Part shown: piece by piece, positions 46,695-56,204 of the stretch
Layout: each line of letters starts with the position of its first letter
How positions within the stretch are numbered: position 1 is the first letter of the stretch
DNA from: Streptomyces sp. WZ-12
GTDB lineage: Bacteria; Actinomycetota; Actinomycetes; Streptomycetales; Streptomycetaceae
DNA length: 64,000 nt
Reading direction: 5' to 3'
NCBI RefSeq assembly: GCF_028898845.1
Contig: NZ_CP118574.1
Span: 6,545,001 to 6,609,000, forward strand
The notes under the pieces: generated by a model
What the model was told of the DNA's origin: nothing
The model's input: the letters and a program-made list of their open reading frames with translations, nothing else
Database searches by the model: none
Position numbers and translations under genes: made by a program

Positions 46695-46800
46695 ACTCCC
46701 GCCGCGGCGCCCGGCCGTGCGGCTGTTCATCAGGTGGCCCGGCTCTCTACCGTGGCACCACGCGCGCGACGCACGCGTGCACGACGTACAAGGGGGTCCG

Positions 46801-47250
46801 ATGGAACAGGAATTGATCGCGCTGGCCACCGCGGGGGCGACGACGCTGGTGCAGCAGATGGCGACCGAGGGCTGGGCCGCCGTCCGCCGGCGGACGGCCG
46901 CCCTGCTCGCCCGCCGTCGTGGCGACGGCGAGGAGGAGGCGGTCGAGCGCGAGCTGGAACGGGCGCGCACCGACGTCATCGCGGCCCGGGAGGACGGCGA
47001 CGAGGAGGTGGCGCAGGGGGTGGCCGTGGTCTGGAAGGCCCGGCTGCGGCGACTGCTGGCCGAGGACCCGGAGGCGGCCGCCGAACTGCGGGCGCTGCTC
47101 GACGAGGTGGCGCCCCAGGAGCGCCGGAGCACCGTGCGGGACATCCACAACACCATCAACGGCGGCTCGCACGGGTCGGTGATCCAGGTCGGGCTCGTCT
47201 CCGACGGGGGCAGCCTCAACGTCCAGCCCGGCGGAACGTCCTCCCGCTGA
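46801..47250 (+). CDS. Small Bell-like protein with C-terminal RHIM-like motif (putative cell-death effector)
   Basis: A 149-aa protein. The N-terminal helix ELIALATAGATTLVQQMATEGW (residues 4-25) is hydrophobic and amphipathic, resembling the start of the bacterial HeLo/Bell domain. A charged helical region follows (EEEAVERELERARTDVIAAREDGDEE, then AVVWKARLRRLLAEDPEAAAELRALLDEV). Residues 117-141 form a Gly-rich beta motif with the core HGSVIQVG (124-131), almost the same as HGPVIQAG in the NB-ARC protein at 37976. In known systems, an N-terminal HeLo/Bell domain plus a C-terminal amyloid motif marks a membrane-attacking effector triggered by an NLR sensor. RBS AAGGGGG. A weak promoter (TTCATC, 16 bases, TACCGT) lies at 46726-46753. 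Coding is clear; the effector role is inference. Confidence 0.75.
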   Translation: MEQELIALATAGATTLVQQMATEGWAAVRRRTAALLARRRGDGEEEAVERELERARTDVIAAREDGDEEVAQGVAVVWKARLRRLLAEDPEAAAELRALLDEVAPQERRSTVRDIHNTINGGSHGSVIQVGLVSDGGSLNVQPGGTSSR

Positions 47251-47291
47251 CCCCCGGCGTCCGGAGCCGGCCGGCGGGGCACAATGGCCGG

Positions 47292-47933
47292 GTGCGGCTC
47301 GAAGCGATCACCTGGGAACGGCTCACCGACGCGCTCGCCGCGCGCGTCGACGCGCTGACGGCGCACGACGGGAGCCCCTGGCTGCGGGTGGCGGTGGACG
47401 GAGCGCCCGCAGCCGCCCCCGGCGACCTCGCCGGGCGGCTCGCCGAGGCGCTGCGGCTGCGGGGGCGGGCGGTGCACGCGGCCGACGCCCACGGCTTTCT
47501 GCGCCCCGCCTCGCTGCGGCTGGAGTACGGCCGCGAGGACCCGGACGCCTTCCACGACGAGTGGTTCGACCGGCGGGCCCTGTGGCGCGAGGTGTTCCAA
47601 CCGCTGGAGCCGGGCGGCACCGGCCGGGTGCTCCCGGACCTGTGGGACCCGGTGGCGGACCGGGCGACGCGCAGCCCCTACGTGGAACTGCCGTCCGGCG
47701 GCGTGCTGTTGCTGCACGGCCCGTTGCTGCTCGGACATTGGTTTCCCTTCGACCTCTCCGTGCACCTGAAGCTGTCGCCGGCCGCCCTCGCCCGCCGCAC
47801 CCCGGAGGACCAGCGCTGGACGCTGCCGGCGTTCGCCCGCTACGAGGCCGAGACCCGGCCCGAGGAGGCGGCGGACGTGGTCGTACGGGCCGACGATCCC
47901 CGCCGACCGGCCTGGAGCGGGCCGGCCGGCTGA
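47292..47933 (+). CDS. Uridine-kinase-like P-loop family protein
   Basis: A 213-aa protein that resembles actinobacterial uridine-kinase-like proteins: WLRVAVDGAPAAAPGDLAGRLAEALRLRGRAVHAADAHGFLRPASLRLEYG, then DAFHDEWFDRRALWREVFQPLE, and a late LLLHGPLLLGHWFPFDLSVHL. The P-loop is degenerate: VDGAPAAAPGDLA lacks the GKS/T of an active nucleotide kinase. Other residues that surround it, including the DxxDEWFD segment, are kept. It may be inactive or bind another ligand. The start GTG at 47292 lies six bases after a CACAAT hexamer, so the mRNA may be leaderless. It is 41 bases after the Bell-like gene and convergent with the WGR gene. Confidence 0.75.
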   Translation: MRLEAITWERLTDALAARVDALTAHDGSPWLRVAVDGAPAAAPGDLAGRLAEALRLRGRAVHAADAHGFLRPASLRLEYGREDPDAFHDEWFDRRALWREVFQPLEPGGTGRVLPDLWDPVADRATRSPYVELPSGGVLLLHGPLLLGHWFPFDLSVHLKLSPAALARRTPEDQRWTLPAFARYEAETRPEEAADVVVRADDPRRPAWSGPAG

Positions 47934-47976
47934 GCGCCGCCCGCCCGGCACCGCGCGCGCAGGGTCCGCGCCGCCC

Positions 47977-49407
47977 TCAGACCAACCGCCGGATCTCGCC
48001 CCGGACGCGGTAGAAACCGCCCGAGGCGGGGGCCAGCTCCTCGACGACGTACCGGGCCCCGGCCTGTCGTATGTGGCGCGGGAACTGGACGTTCCACGAC
48101 GGTTCGTAGCCGGCGGAGACCACGTGGACCCGCAGTCGGTCGGCTTCCTGCACACACTCCACCAAGACCCCCGAGGCCGCGTCGCCCGCCACCGTGCGGA
48201 CCGTGGCGGCCGGGGTGTAGGTGGGCAGCGCGGCGGCCGACTTCACGTCCCGGGCGACCGGGACCGTGCCCGCGCGGGCGGCGGCGATCGCGGCGTCACT
48301 GGCGTCCACGCACACCAGGGAGCCGTCGGTGGTGACCAGATAGAGCTTCTCGTCGAGGTACTGCATCGACAGCGCCGATCCACCGCCGGTGCTCAGCTTC
48401 CACAGCCGGGTGCCGTCGGTCGCGAAGCAGTACACCGAGGACGCCGAGTCCCCGGCGAAGACATAGCGGCCGCCCGGCGCCGTGGCACAGGAGTAGACGG
48501 CCGTGTCGCACGCGTAGGTGGCCTCCAACTCCCCGCTGTCCTTCGCCAGCCGTTGGACCACCCGTCGGTCGGTCCCGGCGTAGACCGCGTCGTCCTCCTG
48601 CCAGCCGAACAGCACCCCGCCCCGGGTCGGGGTGTGCCACAACTCGCCGCCGCCGTCGGTGGCGTAGGCGGTGACGCCGTCGTGGTGACCGTGGTAGACG
48701 GCCCGGTCGTCGCGGCGCACCATCCAGGCGTGTGTGCCGCTGCTGCGGCGCGACCACTGGTACTCGTCCTCGTGGTCGATCACGGTCAACGTGCCATTGC
48801 GGTCGGCGACGTTGAGGACGCCCTCGTGGATGTCCAGCCAGAAGATGTCGGTGTCCGGGGAGATGGCGTAGGCGGCGAACGGGAGCTTGGAGGAGAGGTC
48901 GTAGACGGTGCCGTCGTCGCAGCCCGCGTAGATCCAGAAGTCGTCCGCCACCAGGCACTTGACGCCGTCCGGGAGCTGATAGCGGGCGAGCACCTCGCCG
49001 TCGTGGCCGAGGGTGAAGACCTCGCCGTTCTGGTTGCCCATCCAGCAGCGGTCCGCGGCGATGTGGATCCCGAACGCCGCGGCGTCCGTGCGGAAGCGCC
49101 ACAGCACCGGTGCCACCGCCCGTGCCGTCGACGGCGCCGAGGCCGTCTGGCGCCGCGTCACCGGCCGGGCCGTGCGCTGCCCGGGGATGGCCGGGGCATA
49201 GCCCTTGCGCACCTTCTCGCCGATCTTCCTGGCCGCCGCGGCCTGCGCCTTCTCCCGCGTGGGGAACGTCGAGGTCTGCCGCTGCCCCGCCGATCCGATC
49301 CGCCCGTAGCGCACCGCGACGACGGTGTCCTGCACGCGGACCTCGTAGAACTTGTGGGCCCCGCCGCCCTCTTGGGACAGCTCCAGATACGTCGTGGTCT
49401 CGGACAT
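47977..49407 (-). CDS. WGR-domain protein with PQQ-like beta-propeller
   Basis: A 476-aa protein. Residues 1-80 are a WGR domain (TYLELSQEGGGAHKFYEVRV, VAVRYGRIGSAGQ, TREKAQAAAARKIGEKVRKGY), a nucleic-acid-binding fold known from PARP enzymes. After a short linker, residues of about 100-476 form a beta-propeller of PQQ/WD-like blades (for example CLVADDFWIYAGCDDGTVYDL, SGELEATYACDTAVYSC, YVFAGDSASSVYCFATDGTRLWKL). There is no signal peptide, so it is cytosolic. The ATG at 49407 has GAAGGGAG upstream. A full-consensus damage-type promoter lies about 50 bases upstream, which ties it to the DNA-damage response. It has no enzymatic motif, so it is likely a sensor or scaffold. Confidence 0.88.
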   Translation of the reverse strand: MSETTTYLELSQEGGGAHKFYEVRVQDTVVAVRYGRIGSAGQRQTSTFPTREKAQAAAARKIGEKVRKGYAPAIPGQRTARPVTRRQTASAPSTARAVAPVLWRFRTDAAAFGIHIAADRCWMGNQNGEVFTLGHDGEVLARYQLPDGVKCLVADDFWIYAGCDDGTVYDLSSKLPFAAYAISPDTDIFWLDIHEGVLNVADRNGTLTVIDHEDEYQWSRRSSGTHAWMVRRDDRAVYHGHHDGVTAYATDGGGELWHTPTRGGVLFGWQEDDAVYAGTDRRVVQRLAKDSGELEATYACDTAVYSCATAPGGRYVFAGDSASSVYCFATDGTRLWKLSTGGGSALSMQYLDEKLYLVTTDGSLVCVDASDAAIAAARAGTVPVARDVKSAAALPTYTPAATVRTVAGDAASGVLVECVQEADRLRVHVVSAGYEPSWNVQFPRHIRQAGARYVVEELAPASGGFYRVRGEIRRLV

Positions 49408-49455
49408 GGTGCTCCCTTCCGGGCGGTCCCGTCGACCGTCCCCCCGCTGTGAAAA

Positions 49456-49478
49456 ACCGTACGGCCGACCACTGACAA
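49456..49478 (-). promoter_or_regulatory. RecA-NDp/PafBC-type DNA-damage promoter of the WGR gene
   Basis: On the minus strand: TTGTCAGTG (49478-49470), 8 bases, TACGGT (49461-49456). Full consensus, with a leader of about 40 nt to the ATG at 49407. Confidence 0.75.
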
Positions 49479-49532
49479 TCGACCGCGGGCGGCCGAACAC
49501 GGGCCGCTGACCAGCGAGTTCACCGCGGCCGG

Positions 49533-49538
49533 TAGCGT
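49533..49538 (+). promoter_or_regulatory. -10 element of a leaderless MazF-like transcript
   Basis: TAGCGT lies six bases before the ATG at 49545. Confidence 0.4.
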
Positions 49539-49544
49539 GCGGGG

Positions 49545-50006
49545 ATGACCACTTCGTTCCCCTCAGCAGACCCGCACCAGCCCCTGCCCGGCAGCCAGGG
49601 CCCCACCGCGACCGCGGAGGTCCCGCCGCGCGCCGTCGGCGCCGTGACGATGACCTACGCGCCCGACCCGGACGGCGAACCGGACCCCGGCGAGATCGTC
49701 TGGACCTGGGTCCCCTTCGAGGAGCACGACGGGCGCGGCAAGGACCGGCCGGTGCTGGTCGTGGCGCGGGAGAAGGCCGGGACGGTGCTGGCTGTGCAAC
49801 TGTCGAGCAAGCACCACGACGAGGACCGGGACTGGGTGGCGATCGGCGCGGGCCCCTGGGACCGCGAGGGGCGCGACTCCTGGGTCGCCGTGGACCGGGT
49901 GCTGCGCATCCACCCGGACGGGATGCGCCGGGAGGCGTGCGCGCTTGACCGGGGCCGCTTCAACCTCGTCGCCAACCGGCTGCGGGAGCTCCACGGTTGG
50001 CGCTGA
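49545..50006 (+). CDS. PemK/MazF-like protein without adjacent antitoxin
   Basis: A 153-aa protein of the PemK/MazF (CcdB-fold) superfamily. After an N-terminal tail of about 45 residues, it shows DPGEIVWTWVPFEEHDGRGKDRPVLVVAREKAG, the family's first strands with the conserved RPVLVV. These are followed by VQLSSKHHDEDRDWVAIGAGPW and SWVAVDRVLRIHPDGMRRE. Classical MazF toxins are mRNA interferases, but no antitoxin-like gene lies next to it: the neighbours are the divergent WGR gene and a convergent DUF1697 gene. It may therefore be a domesticated or solitary member. The start has no ribosome site and fits leaderless translation. Confidence 0.8.
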   Translation: MTTSFPSADPHQPLPGSQGPTATAEVPPRAVGAVTMTYAPDPDGEPDPGEIVWTWVPFEEHDGRGKDRPVLVVAREKAGTVLAVQLSSKHHDEDRDWVAIGAGPWDREGRDSWVAVDRVLRIHPDGMRREACALDRGRFNLVANRLRELHGWR

Positions 50007-50058
50007 CGCCCCGAACCGCCCCGGGCGTCGGGGCCGTCCCGGGGCGCCCGCCGGGCCG

Positions 50059-50601
50059 TCAGGCGGCGGCCAGCGCGAGCAGCTTGGTGACGGTGTTCCA
50101 GTTGCGGGCGGTGGCCGTCACTCCGAGCCGGGCGCGCCCCACCGCATCGGCCAGCTTGGAGCGCCCGATGCCCTGCGGGCACCACAAGTACAGCTCACGG
50201 CCCCGCAGTTGGAACCGGTCCGGCGCGAAGGCGGCCTGATCGAGTGTGTCCAACCGGGCCGTGTCGGCGGGCACCTCGGACAGGAACGTCACGTGCAGGG
50301 TCTTGGGCTCCGGCACGGCCGACGGGAACGGGTTCCGGGTGACCACGGCGGCCAGTTCGTCCCGGGTCCGCACCACCACCGGCACCGTCAGGCCCAGTTC
50401 GGCCAGGATGCCCTCCTCGATCCGCCGGGCGGTCCGCTCCGGCGGGGTCCCCGGATCCGCGAAGACGAGATTGCCCGTCTGCAACAGGACGGAGACCTCC
50501 TGGAACCCCAGGGAGCGGGCCAGCTCCAACTGACGCGCCTTGGGGAAGGCGTTGTGGCCCCCGACGTTGATGCCGCGGAGCAGGGCGATCTGACGGGACA
50601 T
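50059..50601 (-). CDS. DUF1697 protein
   Basis: A 180-aa protein of the DUF1697 family, recognised by its opening ALLRGINVGGHNAFPKARQLELA. It continues with VLLQTGNLVFADPGTPPE, a central PKTLHVTFLSEVP, and the end segment RSKLADAVGRARLGVTATARNWNTVTKLLAL. Function is unknown in the whole family. The ATG at 50601 has GAAGGG upstream. It lies downstream of ogt on the same strand, with an 84-base gap, and may be read from the same damage-type promoter. Confidence 0.9.
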   Translation of the reverse strand: MSRQIALLRGINVGGHNAFPKARQLELARSLGFQEVSVLLQTGNLVFADPGTPPERTARRIEEGILAELGLTVPVVVRTRDELAAVVTRNPFPSAVPEPKTLHVTFLSEVPADTARLDTLDQAAFAPDRFQLRGRELYLWCPQGIGRSKLADAVGRARLGVTATARNWNTVTKLLALAAA

Positions 50602-50685
50602 GCGGGCCCTTCGTGGACGGTGCCGGCCGCCGGGACGGACCCCGGCGGCGCGGAGGAGGAACGGGCGGGGCGCGAACGGCGCCGC

Positions 50686-51297
50686 TCAGAACAGGGGCGC
50701 GGGCAGCACACCCTCCAGGGCCAGCAGCAGTCGTTTCGCCTCCAGGCCGCCGCCGAAGCCCCCGATGCCGCCGTCGCTGGCCACCACCCGGTGGCAGGGG
50801 ACGACCACGGGGAGCGGATTGGAGCCCATCGCCGCGCCCACCGCGCGGGCCGCGCCCGGCTCACCGACCCGGTCGGCGAGGTCCTGATAGCCGACCACGG
50901 TGCCGTAGGGGACGCCGTCGTCCAGGGCGTGCAGCACCCGGGCGTTGAAACCACCGGACAGCGACCAGTCCAGGGGGACCGCGAAACTCCGCAGCTCGCC
51001 GGAGAAATAACGGCGCAGCTCGGCGGCGGCCGTCGCCAGATGCGGTATCTCCGGGAGCGGGGGCCCGCCGAAGACGGTCTCCAGCCGGCCGAGCGCGCGG
51101 CGCGTGACCCGCTCGTCGGCGTGGAAGGCGACCTGCACCAGGCCCTCCCGGGTCGCCGCCAGCAGCAGCGGGCCGATCGGGCTGTCGATGCGCGTCCAGC
51201 CCCAGTCGCGGCGGGCCGGGTACGCCTTCTTCTGGGCGGTGTCGGGTGCTGCGGCCGGCGTCGTCGCCGGCCCGGGAACGTGCTCTGCGTCCGTCAC
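50686..51297 (-). CDS. ogt: Methylated-DNA--protein-cysteine methyltransferase
   Basis: A 203-aa suicide DNA-repair protein that removes methyl groups from O6-methylguanine. The active-site cysteine is in the family motif PVVVPCHRVV, preceded by GVPYGTVVGYQDLADRVGEPGAARAVGAAMGSNP (the DNA-binding helix-turn-helix) and followed by GIGGFGGGLEAKRLLLALEG. The N-terminal domain (RIDSPIGPLLLAATREGLVQVAF) is also present. The GTG at 51297 is chosen because it lies seven bases after the -10 of the damage-type promoter, giving a leaderless mRNA; no ribosome site is seen. Regulation by DNA damage would suit its function. Confidence 0.95.
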   Translation of the reverse strand: MTDAEHVPGPATTPAAAPDTAQKKAYPARRDWGWTRIDSPIGPLLLAATREGLVQVAFHADERVTRRALGRLETVFGGPPLPEIPHLATAAAELRRYFSGELRSFAVPLDWSLSGGFNARVLHALDDGVPYGTVVGYQDLADRVGEPGAARAVGAAMGSNPLPVVVPCHRVVASDGGIGGFGGGLEAKRLLLALEGVLPAPLF

Positions 51298-51304
51298 GCT
51301 CCCC

Positions 51305-51327
51305 AGCCTAGGGCCGCCCACCGACAA
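51305..51327 (-). promoter_or_regulatory. RecA-NDp/PafBC-type DNA-damage promoter of ogt
   Basis: On the minus strand: TTGTCGGTG (51327-51319), 8 bases, TAGGCT (51310-51305), then seven bases to the GTG start. It uses G at the (A/G) position of the consensus. Confidence 0.72.
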
Positions 51328-51333
51328 CGCGGC

Positions 51334-51372
51334 GGGGAGGAGGTCCGGCGACCGCCGCCGGACCTCCTCCCC
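51334..51372 (-). terminator. Terminator of the glycerophosphodiesterase gene
   Basis: A perfect 16-bp stem: GGGGAGGAGGTCCGGC (51334-51349) pairs with GCCGGACCTCCTCCCC (51357-51372). It sits between the phosphodiesterase stop and the ogt promoter and would insulate ogt from read-through. Confidence 0.85.
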
Positions 51373-51387
51373 GCTGCGCCGCAGCGG

Positions 51388-52269
51388 TCAGTAGCCGGCG
51401 CTGTGCAGCGCCTTGCGCGCCACGTCGGGCTTGTTGCTGATCACCCCGTCGACGCCCTGGCCCGCGGCGCGCACCGCCGACTTGGCGTCGTCGACGGTCC
51501 AGATGTAGAGCTCCAACCGCCGGTGGTGCGGGCCCTTCAGGTGGTGCACGGCGGTCACGTAGTGCGGGGTGACGGCCGTGTGCGGCGGATTGATCTGGTC
51601 GCAGTAGGCCGCGTACTTGGGCAGGTCGGCCACCGAGGGGCTGCCCAGGAAGCCCGTCTTGATGGCCGGGTTCATCCGGTGCACCTTCCTGATCGCGTCG
51701 GCGTTGAAGCTCTGGACGATCAGCCGGCGCTTGAGGTGCGAGCCGTTCAGCCAGCCCTCGGCCCGCAACTCCCGCAGGGCCTGCCGTTCGATCCCGGGGT
51801 AGAGCTCCGGGTTCTTCAGCTCCATCAGCAGCCGCTGCCCGTTGTGCTCGACCTCGTCCAGGTACTCCTCCAGGGTGGGCACCCGCACCCCCTTGAACCT
51901 CGCCCCGTACCAACTGCCCGCGTCCAGCTTCTTGACCTCCCGGAGCGTGAAGTCGCCGACGTTCCACGGGGAGCGGTTGGGGAAGACCTTCTTGGCGTTG
52001 GTGGTGCGCGCCAGCGAGGTGTCGTGCAGGACGACCAGCTCCCCGTCCTTGGTGCGCTGGACGTCGTTCTCGACCCAGGTGATCCCGCGCCGGTGCGCCG
52101 CGTCGATCGAGGCGAGGGTGTTCTCGGGCGCGTACGCCGCCGCGCCGCGGTGGCCGACCACTACAGGGGGGTGCCCGTTGGCCGCGGCCCGGGCCGCGGC
52201 GGTGGGGAGGACGAGCGCGGACAGACCCATGAGCGCGCCGGCGAGGGCTGCGACGGGGCGGATACGCAT
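51388..52269 (-). CDS. Secreted glycerophosphodiester phosphodiesterase
   Basis: A 293-aa exported enzyme that splits glycerophosphodiesters (deacylated phospholipids) to glycerol-3-phosphate and an alcohol. A Sec signal (MRIRPVAALAGALMGLSALV, cleaved near ARAAA) is followed by the GDPD barrel: VVVGHRGAAAYAPENTLASI with the catalytic histidine-arginine, WVENDVQRTKDGELVVLHDTSLARTTN with the metal ligands, LLMELKNPELYPGIE, and the late YIWTVDD and GVDGVISNKPD. The ATG at 52269 has a GGAG site. It probably supplies phosphate and glycerol from outside the cell. Confidence 0.93.
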   Translation of the reverse strand: MRIRPVAALAGALMGLSALVLPTAAARAAANGHPPVVVGHRGAAAYAPENTLASIDAAHRRGITWVENDVQRTKDGELVVLHDTSLARTTNAKKVFPNRSPWNVGDFTLREVKKLDAGSWYGARFKGVRVPTLEEYLDEVEHNGQRLLMELKNPELYPGIERQALRELRAEGWLNGSHLKRRLIVQSFNADAIRKVHRMNPAIKTGFLGSPSVADLPKYAAYCDQINPPHTAVTPHYVTAVHHLKGPHHRRLELYIWTVDDAKSAVRAAGQGVDGVISNKPDVARKALHSAGY

Positions 52270-52749
52270 ACGGACTCCTCGTGACGTCGTGGAAGTGAGC
52301 TGACGTGAAGTGAGGTGAACGGGAGGGACGGTCGGAGAATCGCAGCCGGGCCGGAGGAGGGGGCGGACGTGCGGTGGCCGGGCGCTGAACGACAAGAGGC
52401 CGGTGTTCCGTGCCGAGCGTCGTAGTTGCAGGGTGCCCGGAATGGCCGTGCAGCAGACGTACGTCCCGACGTCGTCCAACTTGCCGGAGCCGCGGCGTCC
52501 GCGCATCTCGGCCGACGGTCGGTCACCCCTCGCATGGTTGGCCGATTTTGCCGGCCGCGTCCGGGGCGGGCCGTCGTCCGGACCGCCCCGCACCCGACTC
52601 CGCCCGGCTCCAGGTCGTGGATCGCCGCGCCGAGCCGCGGACCCGCCGCGGCCGCGACCGCTCGCCCCGCCCCTCAGAGCACCCGTGAAAACCGCAGGTC
52701 AGATCCGATCCGGCCCCGATTGTCAGTGGCGGGTCGTACGGTGGATCCC
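52270..52749. other. Divergent region before uvrB
   Basis: A 480-base gap. Apart from the uvrB damage promoter at its right end, no gene, hairpin or repeat stands out. An in-frame extension of uvrB upstream is open but looks non-coding. Confidence 0.5.
52720..52742 (+). promoter_or_regulatory. RecA-NDp/PafBC-type DNA-damage promoter of uvrB
   Basis: TTGTCAGTG (52720-52728), 8 bases, TACGGT (52737-52742), then seven bases to the uvrB ATG (52750). Full consensus and a leaderless geometry. Confidence 0.8.
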
Positions 52750-54891
<2,142 letters not shown>

Positions 54892-54917
54892 CGGCCGGCT
54901 CCGGCCCGTTAAGCCTC

Positions 54918-54959
54918 TCTGCCCCGCCCGTCGGCCCGTGTGCCGAGGAGCGGGGCAGA
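54918..54959 (+). terminator. uvrB terminator
   Basis: TCTGCCCCGC (54918-54927) pairs with GCGGGGCAGA (54950-54959), with a nested TCGGC/GCCGA stem inside. Confidence 0.8.
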
Positions 54960-55032
54960 CGTGCGACCGCGGCGGGAACGCGGCGTGTCAGCCGCCCCAG
55001 CATCGCCCCTACCTGCATATTTGCCTATCTCT

Positions 55033-55060
55033 TTGCCTTTTGATGAACTTCCTTTACTCT
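55033..55060 (+). promoter_or_regulatory. Promoter of the TerC gene
   Basis: TTGCCT (55033-55038), 16-base spacer, TACTCT (55055-55060), in a distinctly AT-richer stretch. The predicted transcript start is near 55067. Confidence 0.5.
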
Positions 55061-55086
55061 TCCTGGTGTGGAGGGTGCGGAAAGTC

Positions 55087-55133
55087 CCTCCGGCAGCGAC
55101 GACGCTGTGAGTGCCGTACGAGTCTGCCGGAGG
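55087..55133 (+). promoter_or_regulatory. Hairpin hiding the TerC ribosome site
   Basis: CCTCCGGCAG (55087-55096) pairs perfectly with CTGCCGGAGG (55124-55133). The second arm contains the GGAGG ribosome site of the GTG start at 55138, so the fold would block translation. This suggests RNA-level control of terC. Confidence 0.55.
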
Positions 55134-55137
55134 AGCA

Positions 55138-56127
55138 GTGGACGTTTCCCTTGGTCTGTGGGTGCTGACCATCCTCGGTCTGATCGCCCTGATTGCCGTT
55201 GATTTCTTCATCGGCGGCCGCAAGCCCCATGAGGTGTCCCTCAAAGAGGCCGGCATCTGGACCGGCGTCTGGATGGGGCTCGCCGTGCTGTTCGGGCTCG
55301 GGCTGCTGCTCTTCGCCGGCGGCGCGCCGGCGGGCGAGTTCTTCGCGGGCTTCATCACCGAGAAGTCGCTGAGCGTCGACAACCTCTTCGTCTTCGTCCT
55401 GATCATGGGCAAGTTCGCGGTCCCGGCCATCTACCAACAGCGGGTGCTGATGGTCGGGGTGCTGATCGCGCTGGTGCTGCGGGCCGGCTTCATCGGCGCG
55501 GGCGCCGCGATCATCGCCAACTTCTCCTGGGTCTTCTACCTCTTCGGCGCGTTCCTCATCTGGACGGCGTGGAAGCTCATCCAGGAGGCGCGCTCCGGGG
55601 CGGAGGACGAGGAGTTCGAGGAGAACCGCTTCCTGAAGGCGGTCGAGCGCCGCTTCCCGTCCACCGACCGGTACCACGGCACGAAGCTGTTCGTCGTCGA
55701 GAACGGCCGGCGGCTGATGACGCCGATGCTGATCGTCATGCTGGCGATCGGCACCACCGACGTGCTGTTCGCCCTGGACTCGATCCCGGCGATCTTCGGC
55801 CTCACCCAGGACCCGTACATCGTCTTCACCGCCAACGCCTTCGCCCTGATGGGGCTGCGGCAGCTCTACTTCCTGATCGGCGGACTGCTCAAGAAGCTGG
55901 TCCACCTCTCCTACGGCCTGTCGGTGATCCTCGGCTTCATCGGCGTGAAGCTGGTGCTGCACGCCCTGCACGAGTCCGGGGTGGCCGTGCCGGAGATCAG
56001 CATCCCGGTCTCGTTGGGCGTGATCTGCGCGGTGCTGGTCGTCACCACGCTGACCAGCCTGCGCGCCTCGCGGCGGCTGGCGGCGGCCGAGGAGCCCGAC
56101 GAGGCGGGGGCGCATCCCCGCGGCTAG
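55138..56127 (+). CDS. TerC-family membrane protein (tellurite resistance/metal export type)
   Basis: A 329-aa integral membrane protein with eight or nine hydrophobic segments. The TerC signatures are visible: the acidic membrane residues in LIAVDFFIGGRK, the FITEKSLSVDNLFVFVLIM motif in the middle, and ATGTTDVLFALDSIPAIFGLTQDP (here IGTTDVLFALDSIPAIFG) in the second half. Family members (Alx, TerC, MeeF/MeeY) have been linked to manganese export and tellurite resistance. The GTG at 55138 follows GGAGGAG; an earlier in-frame GTG at 55111 is weaker. Its leader folds into a hairpin over the ribosome site. It is convergent with the metallo-hydrolase gene. Confidence 0.93.
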   Translation: MDVSLGLWVLTILGLIALIAVDFFIGGRKPHEVSLKEAGIWTGVWMGLAVLFGLGLLLFAGGAPAGEFFAGFITEKSLSVDNLFVFVLIMGKFAVPAIYQQRVLMVGVLIALVLRAGFIGAGAAIIANFSWVFYLFGAFLIWTAWKLIQEARSGAEDEEFEENRFLKAVERRFPSTDRYHGTKLFVVENGRRLMTPMLIVMLAIGTTDVLFALDSIPAIFGLTQDPYIVFTANAFALMGLRQLYFLIGGLLKKLVHLSYGLSVILGFIGVKLVLHALHESGVAVPEISIPVSLGVICAVLVVTTLTSLRASRRLAAAEEPDEAGAHPRG

Positions 56128-56150
56128 CGGGCGGCGGGGCGCACACGAAG

Positions 56151-56186
56151 CGGGCCCGGTGGGTGCGGCTGCACCCACCGGGCCCG
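56151..56186. terminator. Bidirectional terminator between terC and the metallo-hydrolase gene
   Basis: A perfect 16-bp stem (CGGGCCCGGTGGGTGC, loop GGCT, GCACCCACCGGGCCCG) between convergent genes. Confidence 0.9.
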
Positions 56187-56204
56187 GCGTCGTTCGACCG
56201 GCGC

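Noticed and set aside
42435..48155. A single open frame of about 1900 codons on the minus strand.
   Set aside because: Only 42435-44057 and a separate gene at 44054-44326 have protein-like sequence and ribosome sites. The rest is antisense to the quinone-reductase, IclR, Bell-like and kinase-like genes and is open only because of the GC-rich codon bias.
55067..55137. A standard yybP-ykoY manganese riboswitch before terC.
   Set aside because: The leader is short and its conserved core sequence is not evident; only a ribosome-site hairpin can be supported.
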